Assembly: GCF_004115265.2 (NCBI RefSeq)
Contig: NW_022680356.1
Location: 2,425,001 to 2,489,000, forward strand
Length of the DNA stretch: 64,000 nt
Direction of reading: 5' to 3'
From: Rhinolophus ferrumequinum
Taxonomy: Eukaryota; Chordata; Mammalia; Chiroptera; Rhinolophidae
Of the stretch, positions 55,561-64,000 are shown one piece after another. Each line of letters opens with the position of its first letter. Position 1 is the stretch's first letter. The notes beneath the pieces were generated by a model. That model was not told the origin of the DNA. It ran no database searches and worked only from the letters and a program-made list of their open reading frames with translations. Made by a program: the position numbers and the translations under genes.

Positions 55561-55878
55561 TGAGAAACCCGCTGCTGAGAGCACATCAGGCCTTCCGGCC
55601 CAGGTCCCTGCCCGGCTGGGGCCTTCGTGCTGTCGCTGCTGCATCCAGGTGAGTGGCCATCCTTTGTTTTTTGCCTCTGTCCTGCCAGCACAGCCACCCC
55701 AGGGGACTCTGGGGCAGCTGGCAGAAGGTGAATAAAACTCCCCCCAGTGAGAAACTGGCAGGGCGGGACCTCCTTACACCTTGCCTGAGGGGTTGGTTAG
55801 CCAGCGGGGGCCTCAGGCTGGGGGCTTGGCCTACAGAGAAACCCAAGTTGTTTTCTTGGGCCCTCATTCTTCATCTAG

Positions 55879-55950
55879 AAGCAGCTGTGAGTCTGCGTTG
55901 GGGACCAGAGACCTTGTGGGTGGCCCGTTTGACTGGACATCCATCCCCAG
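55879..55950 (+). other. ZAP70: ZAP70 5' UTR exon 2
   Basis: 72 bases with a good acceptor (tcatctag) and an ideal donor (cag before gtaagt). It resembles the human 5' UTR segment just before the start-codon exon. No ATG lies in the exon, consistent with a leader exon. Confidence 0.65.
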
Positions 55951-56399
55951 GTAAGTCATCACGGATGGAACAGCTGGCTGCTGTCTCCAGGGGTGGCCTG
56001 GGTCTGGTGGAGGAGGATAGAGTCCGGAGCGCTGTTGGACTGGGACAGGGGGTGTCTAGCTGGAGAAGGAAGCAGACGCGGCCACACTGAGGGAAGCAGC
56101 ACCCCCCACCCCCAACCCTTTCAGAGGCTCAGCTGAGTAGAAGTGTCCTGGGGACACAGAGGTGCCTGTTCAGTTCCTGGCCTCCCGCTGGGCCCCGCCA
56201 GGGCAGCATTCTTGGTTCCAGGAAGCAGGGAAACCTCCAGAGAAAGTAAACCTGTGCTCTGGCCGGAGGCCATGAATGTGAGGGTGGCTCAACAGGGCTG
56301 TGAATCTGAACAACAAAATGCCGATGAGTACCGTGAGGAGTCCGGGGCAGGCTTGAGCCACTTGTACGGCAGCTCAGGTTAAACGGGTCCCAGAGGGGT

Positions 56400-56535
56400 G
56401 AAGGAGCAAAGAGCTTGAATCCCGCTCAATCGCTGTGTGTCGTTGGCAAGTTGCGTGGCCTTTCTGAGCCTCAGTTTATATATCTGGTACATGCAGATAA
56501 AAATACTGGCACCTAGTAGGTGCTTGACTCCTGAC
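56400..56535 (+). mobile_element. MIR SINE
   Basis: 'cgttggcaagttgcgtggcc', 'tgagcctcagtttatatatc' and 'cacctagtaggtgctt' follow the plus MIR order. It lies in the ZAP70 intron. Confidence 0.8.
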
Positions 56536-56839
56536 TGCTGGGTGAGAGGTTTGGAAAGGTGCCCCAGGAAGGAAACGGTCTTGGCAGAAAGGATCAGGGC
56601 TTCGTGTGGTGAACAACTCAAGATGATCATTGTTACTGTTCTTTCAGCCAAGGCAGCAAGCACACAGTAGGTGTTGAATAAAGCTTGGCTGAGAGATTAG
56701 GCTCTGGGACTCCTGGGGTGCCAAGTCCTTGGGTGCCATGTGCCCAGGCTCTTCTGCCACCCCAGAGCTGCTTCTTCCTCCTCTCGCCTGTCCTCCAGCC
56801 TCATGCATGCAGCCCGGCAGGGACACTGGGCAGTGTTGA

Positions 56840-57062
56840 AGTGTACACTCTGGAGCAGGAGACCTAGATTAGCCTCCTGGCTCTGCCACCGACTGTGTGT
56901 GCTGTGTGACCTTGGGCACACAGAAGTGAAGCACACTCCACCTTTGCATGCTTCAGTCCCAAATCCACAAATCCTTCACTCACAGGGCTCTTGCAAGGAT
57001 TAGGTGAGTGAATACATCTAAGTGCCTGGCACACAGTAGGTGCTATATAAGTATATTGCTAT
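56840..57062 (+). mobile_element. MIR SINE, nearly complete
   Basis: 'ctctggagcaggagacctag', 'cctggctctgccaccgactg', 'gtgtgaccttgggcacacag' and 'gcctggcacacagtaggtgc' span most of MIR. It abuts the Tigger element at 57063. Confidence 0.85.
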
Positions 57063-57400
57063 AGTTGACCCTTGAACAATGTGGGGGTTAGGGTTTTTGA
57101 CCCCCGTACAGTTGGAAATCCATGTATAACTTTTGACGCCACCGTCGTCTGTCTGTATCCATGGGGGCTGGTTCCAGGACCCCTGCGGAGGCTCAAGTTC
57201 GATACATAAAATGTCCTAGAACAATGGCTACAGTCACTCCTACGCATCTGTGGATTCCCAACCGCGGATCAAAAATACTGTTTTCGACCTGTGGGTTGGT
57301 TGACTCTGTGGATGCGAAACCTGGGAGACGGAGGGCCGACTGCATAGTTACTGAAAAATATCTGCGTGTACGTGGACCAGGGCAGTTCAAATGCTTGTAG
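57063..57400 (+). mobile_element. Nested Tigger-class elements: MER2-like inside another Tigger relative
   Basis: Outer left end 'agttgacccttgaacaatgt' (57063-57140) and outer right end 'gaccagggcagttcaaatgc' (57346-57400) belong to one non-autonomous family with inverted ends. Between them (about 57141-57345) lies MER2-like sequence with 'tggttccaggacccctgcgg', 'ccaaccgcggatcaaaaata' and the terminal 'ggagggccgactg'. Both are internally deleted. The outer family name is not certain. Confidence 0.75.
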
Positions 57401-57586
57401 TTCCAGCATAACTGTAGTTCTGATGATCATTCCTCACTCCGGGTGGTCTCAGGCTCTGGACTTCATATCCTAGACTGTCCTGGGGGCTGCAGCAGCCAGA
57501 CTGCTCCATGCTGACCACTCCCGGTCCCTCCCCAAGCATAGGGTTAAGACACAGCCAATTTTACCTTCCCTCTGTCCCTTGGGGAG

Positions 57587-57665
57587 TGTTACTGGCACCT
57601 ACATAGTAGCTATAGGCCAGGAATGCTGCTAAGCACCCTGCAATGCATAGGACCATGTTGTCCCC
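57587..57665 (+). mobile_element. MER20 fragment
   Basis: 'gttactggcacctacatagt' and 'gctaagcaccctgcaatgca' match the middle of MER20. Confidence 0.7.
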
Positions 57666-58029
57666 ACATCTCCACCAGGCTCCGTCCTCCAGACTCATCC
57701 CCTAAACCTTTTTCCATCTCCCTTTTACAGTCACAGAGCCTGATGTGCAGAGAGGGAGAGCTCCTCGTCGTGGTCACACAGCCCTTAAAACCCAGGCAGC
57801 AGACGTCGGGGTGGGGTGGGGAAGCTGGTGTCGTGGCATCATCCAGTCACTCAGCATACACTTAGAGAGTCTGCTGGATGTGGGGACCTGCCCCTGGCCC
57901 CCAGACAGCCTGGGCCCTGACAGTTGAAGGCAGCTCAGGGGACAGTGACACCTGGGTCAGTGCGGGGTCTGTGGGTGGGGGAGCCTCTGGGCACACAGCT
58001 TGGAACCAGGGATTCCACTGTCCTCGTGG

Positions 58030-58265
58030 ACTGGAGTGGTTGATGCCGGCTTCTGGGTGAGAGGCCTGGGTTCAAATCCCAACTGCCATTGCAGGCTGCA
58101 TGATTCTGGACACAGCATTGACCCCTGTAAGCCTCAGTTTCTTTAGCTGAGGAGGAATGGGGCTAGCAGTGAATGGAGGTGAGATGAGGATTGGATTAAA
58201 TGGATAACGCTCGTAAGAGGTACCACCCAGTCCCTGGCACAGAGGCTGTTGTTGTTGCCCGGGTG
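58030..58265 (+). mobile_element. MIR SINE
   Basis: 'ctgggttcaaatcccaactg', 'gtaagcctcagtttctttag' and the 'gctcgtaagaggtaccaccc' region follow plus MIR. Confidence 0.75.
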
Positions 58266-59960
58266 ATAGGTATTTATCAGAGGCAGCAGGGGCTACAGGA
58301 GAAAACAAGACAGCTGGAGGCTCTGTCTTGGGGCGGTCGGCCTGGTCAGAGGCAGACGAGCAGACTGACAGGGGTCCTATGCAGCCATCAGGGCTGTGAT
58401 TTGGGAGGACAGGCCCTGGGAGAGCAGAGGCGGTGCCTGACTCAGCCTGGGCAGGAACACTTCCAGGAGAGGGGACAACTGAGGGGACCTGCAGCATCTG
58501 GCCAAGGGAAGGGTGTGGGCGCCGTTCTGGGAACAGAAAGCAGCCTGTGCAAAGGCTGCTGGCGTTGGTCCTCTCCTCTCCCACCGTTGTTAGTGGAGGA
58601 AGACTCTAGACCCACCATTCCCCCTTCTCTCCTAAGGAAGCCCCCACGGCCCCTCGTCCCTATCCAGGGACTCGCAGAGGTGTGTCCACCCATCACAGCA
58701 GGCTGCATACCTTTTCAGGTACCTGGCATCAGTGGCCTCTGCAAACACCACAAACGTTTATTGGGCACCTACTATGTACCTTGCTGGTATAGGCAGGGGA
58801 ACAAGACAGGGTCTCCACTCTCACACTGTTCACGTTCCATCATATTATAAGATATGTCATAACATTTGTTAACATATGTCAAAGATCACATGTCAACAAG
58901 TTGATATATATATATCCCATTTTTGGTGGTAAAGAACAATAAAGCTGGCTCAGGACAGAGGAAGAAGGGGAGGTGATTTTAGAGAGGGACGTCGGGAAAG
59001 GCCTCTTGGAGGAAGGGATGATGTTTAGGCAGAGACCTGAATGAGGTGAGGGATACTGGGGGAAGTGTCCAGGCAGAGGGAACAGACTGTGCAGAGGCCC
59101 TGAACTTGCATCTTGCCTGATTTGTTTAAGTGACCTGAACGTGTGGCTGCTGTAGGGCGAGTGAGTGCAGGGAGGTGATGGGGCAGGTGGTGCGGAGCCT
59201 GGGGTCACTGCGAGCGAGGCGGGGTCCTGGAGCTGCGAGCAGGCAGGACATGGACGTGGAAGGGTGGGCCGGGTTTTGTGCTCGGTGCTCCGCGAGCCGT
59301 CGCTCAGGGAACCTCCGCAGTGCCCCAGTGTTGGGCACCTTTGCTGGCTCGTTTTCCAGGTGGGGTCTGGCGAGCTTAGCTCACTGCTCAGGACCACACT
59401 TGCTCCTATGCAATGGATCCATGATTCCATGATTCCAATCTGACGCCCTGTTCAGAGAAAAGATATGAAGGAGCCTGTTGCCGTCTATGACACCATGCTA
59501 ACTGTTGTCCTTGTGACTTACTATGTAACCCAGGTGGCATTTTGTTAGCTGACAAATGCCTGTGCTGCCTCTGTGTGTGGGCATAGGGGGCCCCACCATG
59601 GCCGGTGGAGTAGGAGCAAGAAAGATGGCTTCAGGGGGGCCTTGGGGTCTAGGGCAGAGGACTAGGGGTCAGTGAGATGAGCCATGGACAGTGAGGAGCC
59701 GGGCCCTCGTTTCCACAATGCCTTGGGTGGGGACGCTTCGGGGTCTGACTGCGGGTGGCATGCAGAGCCTGCAGGCCTGGCTGGGGCCACTCCTACCCAC
59801 TCCTAGCAGATCCAGCTCCTCTGCAGCCTGCCTCCCCTCTGGGCTCTCACGATGGCCATTTAGTTGGGGCTCAGAATATGTTGTGTGGAACAGTGGACCT
59901 TCAAGGCCCTGCTACATAGCTGTGGGATTAAACAAAGCTGGAGAGGGACCTTCCACGCAG
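58266..59960. other. ZAP70 intron with an old L2 piece
   Basis: 58960-59125 reads as minus-strand L2 ('gaaaggcctcttggaggaag', 'gggaacagactgtgcagagg'). The region near 58740-58850 resembles a MIR/L2 end. Otherwise unassigned. The open frames 58072-58584 (minus) and 58200-58850 (plus) overlap and include MIR sequence, so they are not genes. Confidence 0.5.
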
Positions 59961-59964
59961 GTCT

Positions 59965-60370
59965 TTATTTATTTATGTATTTATTTGTCTATTTTGTTCT
60001 TTAGATTCTACATATAAGTGAGATCGTATGGTATTTGTATTTCTCTGTCTGGCTTATTTCACTTAGCATAATACTCTTTAGGTCCATGTATGTATTTGCA
60101 AATAGTAAGATTTCATTCTTTTTTATGATTGGTCCATTGTTTATATGTACCACCTCTTCTTCCTTCAGTCGTCAATTGATGGACACCCAGGTTGCTTCCA
60201 CATCTTGGCCATTGTAAATAATGCTGCAGTGAACATAAGGGTGCATATAGTTCTTTGAATTAGTGTTTTGGATTACTTCGGATAAATATCCAGACATGGA
60301 ATTTCTGGGTCATAAGGTAGTTCTATTTTTAGTTTTCTGAGGAACCTCCATACTGTTTTGCATCAGAGTC
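59965..60370 (-). mobile_element. L1 fragment, minus strand
   Basis: 'ctacatataagtgagatcgt', 'tggcttatttcacttagcat' and 'gccattgtaaataatgctgc' are the reverse complement of the L1 ORF2 3' region and 3' UTR. Confidence 0.9.
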
Positions 60371-61790
60371 TTTAATATGCTAATATGCTTTTCAAAATAT
60401 ATTGATCCCTTGACCCTTTTTCCTCCCTTTGCAGTACGTTTGGGGTGTCAGGTTTTCCTGGAACAGATATAATTTAACCCCACCTTTACACAGGGAGGGC
60501 GCTTAAATGGTAGAATTTCAGGCAGATGTGTCTGGCCAAGGATCAGAGGTTTTCTCCTCCCTGTCTCAGGGCCGGTGTCCCTTGGTGTCTGGGTGGAGCT
60601 GCACACTCGGAGAAGGCCAGGTTAGGGTGTCACAAGATGCTCACACACTTGAGGGGAGGCAGGACACAGCCAGCCCAGGCAGGACTGGGGTGGGGAGTCT
60701 CACGGAGGGCACATCTCTTGCGAAAGCCATGGAGTCTGTGGGGCACAGCTCAGGACAGAAGCAGCTGATCCTCGGGCCGAGTCTGGGGTCTCACAGGACG
60801 CTGCAGACGGGCCCGGCTGCTCTGAAGGCTGTTGATACTGTTGTCATGATTGCAGTGAGGCGGACAACTTGGGGTAACGCTGAGGACGCACAGAGAGCAC
60901 TCCTCTCTCTGGGACACCTTGGCCTCGGGTCCACGGTGGCCAACCATGGCTTATGGCCCCAGGGGCCAGCCTCTCCCCACCCCCACTTCTGCACCAACCC
61001 CCTTTCGGCTACCCAGGCTGCACCTGCGAACCACTGTGGGGAGGAGTTTCTCAAACTGTGTTGTTGACAGTTTCCTGCCACAGCTTCCTGCCCCAGAGAC
61101 CAGATTCCCCAACCTCACCCCTCCCCACGGTCGCTGGACAGGCCCCCACCTTACTGCCTTGTCCTGTGTCTACGGGGAGCAGCTCTATGAACCTGTGAGG
61201 CAGGGCTGGCTGGACTTGGGAAGTGGAGTGGGGAGGGCCTTCTGAGGGGAGGGCACGCCAGGGATAAGAATTTGTAAGCAGATTTGCAGAAGACTAATAG
61301 TGCAGCCTAGCTGGAGCAGAAGGAGGGCTGAGGAGTTCAGTTAGAGTCAGTGGAGTAGGCAGGAGGGAGCCACAGTAGGTTCTTGAATAAGGGAGGCCCT
61401 GGGTAGGAGATGCGTAGAAGCAACTTGCAGACCCCTGAGCTCAGCTCATGTGGGAAACAGACTGTAGGGTTCAGCCAATCACAGGCACCGTCAGCTAGAT
61501 CAGGATCTCAGGTTTTATTAATAGAAACAGTGGGTAGAGATCAAAGGAGGTGATGGCAGCACAAACCGACCTCAGGAGAGAGATCTGGACTAGACAAGTG
61601 GGAGTGGCAGCACAGTTAGCTACAGACAGGATGGCCCAAGTGAGGGGACCGGGTTGGGGACGCAGAGACCTGGCATCAGAGAGGGAGGAGGCCAGCCGGG
61701 GAGTCCATGGAGACTGGGGAGCAGCCTGTGTTTGGGGGGCAGGCTCTGAGGCTGGATGGAGGGCAGGGGTCAAGAAAGGGGAGCAGGAGT
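60371..61790. other. ZAP70 intron, nothing secure
   Basis: 61200-61420 weakly resembles minus-strand L2. A plus frame of 186 codons (60507-61067) has no recognisable domain. No exon seen. Confidence 0.4.
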
Positions 61791-61799
61791 GAAGACAGC

Positions 61800-62240
61800 C
61801 CTCCTTTTCCGATTTCAGTTATTATTTTTAGTGCGTGGTGTGTCTTTACCTTCCAGCTCCTTTATCCCCCTTTAATTAAAAAACAAACAAAGGTATAATT
61901 TGCATATAGTAAAATTTACTCATTTTAGAGAAAAATTCTGTGAGTTTTGACAAATACATAGAGCCAAGAAACCACCATGTCAATTAATACATAGACTATT
62001 CCCCCAAATTCCTTCATGCCCGTTTGTAGTCGGCACTCCCTCCATCCCCACACACACACAGACTGCCGCAGCCACTGAAGTGTTCCCCATTGATAGGTTT
62101 GAATGGAATCACACGGTGGTAGCCTTTGAGTCTGGCTACTTTCACTCATCGTGATGCCTTTGAGGGTCGCCCGTGCTGTTGCGTATATTACAGAATGACG
62201 GCCTATGATGGCTCCACGTGGGGACACAGCTGCAGTCCCT
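61800..62240 (-). mobile_element. L1M-type 3' fragment, minus strand
   Basis: 'aaggtataatttgcatatag', 'tgtgagttttgacaaataca' and 'tagagccaagaaaccaccat' match the reverse of old L1M ends. Related sequence recurs at 63265-63392. Confidence 0.65.
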
Positions 62241-62459
62241 GATTAGTCGCCTGCCGGTAACTTCTAGGACACCCAGGAATCCCCACAACCCTGGCCCTCC
62301 TAACCCCGTGTCAGAGGTATCTGGTCAGAATGCAGGTTCTGGCCCCTCCTTCAGCTGTCCCAACCCAGATGTCACCTGAAATGATTTGCAGGCCTCACCT
62401 GAAAGGAATCACAGGCCTTGCCTAAAATGATTCCCAAACGTCACCTGAAATTTTCAGTA

Positions 62460-63056
62460 CAGCAGGTCCTGAAATAATGCTGTTTCATTCAATGCTGTTT
62501 TGTTATAATGTTGATGAGAGAAAAACAAACAAACAGGATTCCCGGCGGGGCCACTGTCAGTGTGCACTTTGCATGTCCTCCCCGTGTCCGCGTGGGTTTT
62601 CTCCCAGGACTCCCACATCTCAAAGATGAGCATGTGAGAGGATGGCGTGTCTGCATTGTCCCCGTCTGAGTGACTGTCGGGTGTGTGTGAGTGGCCCTGT
62701 GATGGAAGGGCGTCCTGTCCAGGCTGGGTCCCACCTGGCGCCCTGAGCTGTCAAGAGGCTCTGGCCACCGTGACTCTGAACTAGAATCAGAGGGTTGGAA
62801 AACAATGATCTTGCTTGTTTTTATTCATATTTGTTCAATGTATGTTGAGCTCACCTTTATGCCAATGCTTAATATTAGAGAAGTATTTTGGGTCTTATTT
62901 TGAAGTTTGATGATGTTTTTGTGACTAGAAATATGCTGTAGGAACCTAACTCTTGTTTCTATCAATTAGTCTCAGGTACAACTGATTTGTTACACGTCGT
63001 TTTGCTTAAAGTCACTGTTTCCAAGACCCTACTGACGTTAAGTGAAGACCTGTATC
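62460..63056. mobile_element. Old non-autonomous DNA transposon, family uncertain
   Basis: The block begins 'acagcaggtcctgaaataat' and ends 'gttaagtgaagacctgtat', which are imperfect inverted repeats. Its middle carries the widespread vertebrate motif 'cgtgggttttctcccaggac … gtgagtggccctgtgatgga'. I recognise the sequence as a repeat but cannot name the family with confidence. Confidence 0.5.
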
Positions 63057-63264
63057 TTCCTCTCAGCCCCAGTACCCATCCTTGCATGTCCCTGGACACC
63101 CAGGGGAGAGGCACCCTTGCTCAAGCCACAAAAGCTTCCTCTGCACTCCTGCTTACATTTGCTTAACTAAGAAAGGCTCCAAAGCTCCTTCCCTGAACAC
63201 AACCTATGCCTGGGTGGCTTTGTTGGGCCCACCTCAGTAGAGAAATGACCAGAAACTGCTATGG

Positions 63265-63392
63265 GGAGATAATTTTTTTCAATGTCACATAAAAACTTAC
63301 AAATATATAGAAAAATGGGAAGAATTAGTTGTACACCCATAGCCACCCCCTAGATCCTACAATTAACATTTTGCCATAGTTGCTCAATCACA
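63265..63392 (-). mobile_element. L1M-type 3' fragment
   Basis: 'tagttgtacacccatagcca' and 'attaacattttgccatagtt' match the reverse of old L1M 3' UTR. It abuts the Tigger-like element. Confidence 0.6.
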
Positions 63393-64000
63393 TACAGTCG
63401 ATCCCATTATTAGTGCTTCCTGTATTTGCGAATTAGCCTATCACTAAAATTTATTTGGAACCCCAAAACTAATACTTGAGGCACTTTCACGGTCACAAGG
63501 ACACATGCAGAGCAGCAAGAAATTTGAGTCAACTGATGTTCATGTTCCCGCCAAGCTTGTACAAGACACTCTACCTTCCTGTCTCAGCTCTCATACCACA
63601 AACAAGTGCCTCAGTCCACTTGGTGCCAGATTTTTGTGCTGTTTGTAGATTTCACTGTTCCAATGGGTCCCAAGTGCAGTGCTGAGGTGCTGTCTAGTGT
63701 TCCCAAGTGCAGGCAGGCTGTGGGGTGCCAAAACGGTGTTAGATAAGCTTCTAGTTATAGTGCTGTTGGCTGAGTGTTCAATGTTAATGGATCAACAACA
63801 TAAACCAAGGTGCCTTTAAACAGCAGTACACATAGAACAAGGCTACATATTGATCAGTGGGTGAAAATGTAACCAGAATCTCAGAGGATCCTAGCCCTGG
63901 ATTTCCTCTATGGTTTAGTATTTGCTAATTCCATGTTTGCAGTGACTACAGAACTACTGTGAATAATAAGATTTGACTGGACCTATCTATTCATCTATCA
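63393..64000 (+). mobile_element. Tigger-class (pogo) DNA transposon, 5' part, cut by the window edge
   Basis: The left end reads 'tacagtcgatcccattatta' and continues through 'gatttcactgttccaatggg' into a decayed transposase start: MGPKCSAEVLSSVPKCRQAV (about 63664-63723), similar to the MAPKRSAEVLSSVPKRKKAV start of Tigger transposases as I recall it. It continues off the right edge. Dead: the frame ends soon after 63685. Confidence 0.7.

Larger units (their letters stand above)
55565..64000 (+). other. ZAP70: ZAP70, 5' end only: two non-coding exons and the start of a long intron
   Basis: ZAP70 encodes the tandem-SH2 tyrosine kinase of T-cell receptor signalling. Only its untranslated 5' part is here. 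Exon 1 ends at 55648 ('gctgctgcatccag' before gtgagt) and contains 'caggccttccggcccaggtc'. Exon 2 is 55879-55950 (acceptor catctag, donor ccccag before gtaagt) and contains 'ttggggaccagagacc' and 'gactggacatccatcccc'. Both resemble the human ZAP70 5' UTR as I remember it. None of the remaining window encodes the SH2 start MPDPAAHLPFFYG, so the coding exons lie beyond 64000. Gene order after C2orf92 supports the call. The exact transcription start is not resolved. Confidence 0.68.

Noticed and set aside
58072-58850. Overlapping frames of 170 (minus) and 216 (plus) codons
   Set aside because: Both contain MIR sequence and overlap on opposite strands. Neither matches a ZAP70 exon.
60507-61067. 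Plus-strand open frame of 186 codons in the ZAP70 intron
   Set aside because: No domain and no sign of codon constraint; it lies in a repeat-rich intron.

Overview
This is a mammalian nuclear window: interspersed L1, L2, MIR, MaLR and hAT/Tigger repeats, CpG-rich promoters, and intron-split genes with GT/GC-AG junctions. A two-part tRNA-derived SINE at 36290-36741 and a related one-part copy at 9828-9940 look, from memory, like the SINE family of horseshoe and leaf-nosed bats (Rhinolophus/Hipposideros group). A rhinolophoid bat is therefore my best guess. The gene order COX5B (+), ACTR1B (-), C2orf92 (+), ZAP70 (+) is that of human 2q11.2, so the block is conserved synteny.

Layout. 1-302: alpha-tubulin processed pseudogene at the left edge. 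954-10941: one near full-length old L1 carrying at least four younger insertions (a solo ERV2-type LTR, an RPL29 retropseudogene, a 1.3 kb mariner and a SINE) plus an AT microsatellite. 11.1-15.4 kb: old repeats and unassigned sequence. 15.8-17.5 kb: COX5B, four coding exons, 129 aa. 17.5-22.4 kb: convergent intergenic DNA with an MLT1-type LTR and an L2. 22.5-29.75 kb: ACTR1B on the minus strand, eleven coding exons reconstructed to exactly 376 aa. 29.75-32.7 kb: CpG promoter, an ERV1-type LTR with six CCAAT boxes, and an MLT1 fragment. 32.7-49.85 kb: C2orf92, reconstructed as ten coding exons and 312 aa (signal peptide, tandemly duplicated exon pair, one membrane span). 50-55.5 kb: GA/G-rich and MIR/L2-rich spacer. 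55.57-55.95 kb: two non-coding 5' exons that I assign to ZAP70, followed by an intron that runs off the right edge.

COX5B is a nuclear-encoded subunit of mitochondrial complex IV, ACTR1B is the beta-centractin subunit of dynactin, and ZAP70 is a T-cell tyrosine kinase. They share a neighbourhood, not a pathway. C2orf92 is a poorly characterised predicted membrane protein.

The most unusual region is C2orf92. An exon pair is duplicated in tandem. One 1.86 kb part of the two copies is nearly identical (about six differences noticed), while the rest of the same duplication is clearly diverged (11 of 97 positions differ across the second exon and its donor). This looks like an old duplication partly overwritten by recent gene conversion. 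Both copies of that second exon keep the reading frame only if a GC donor is used instead of a GT donor four bases downstream.
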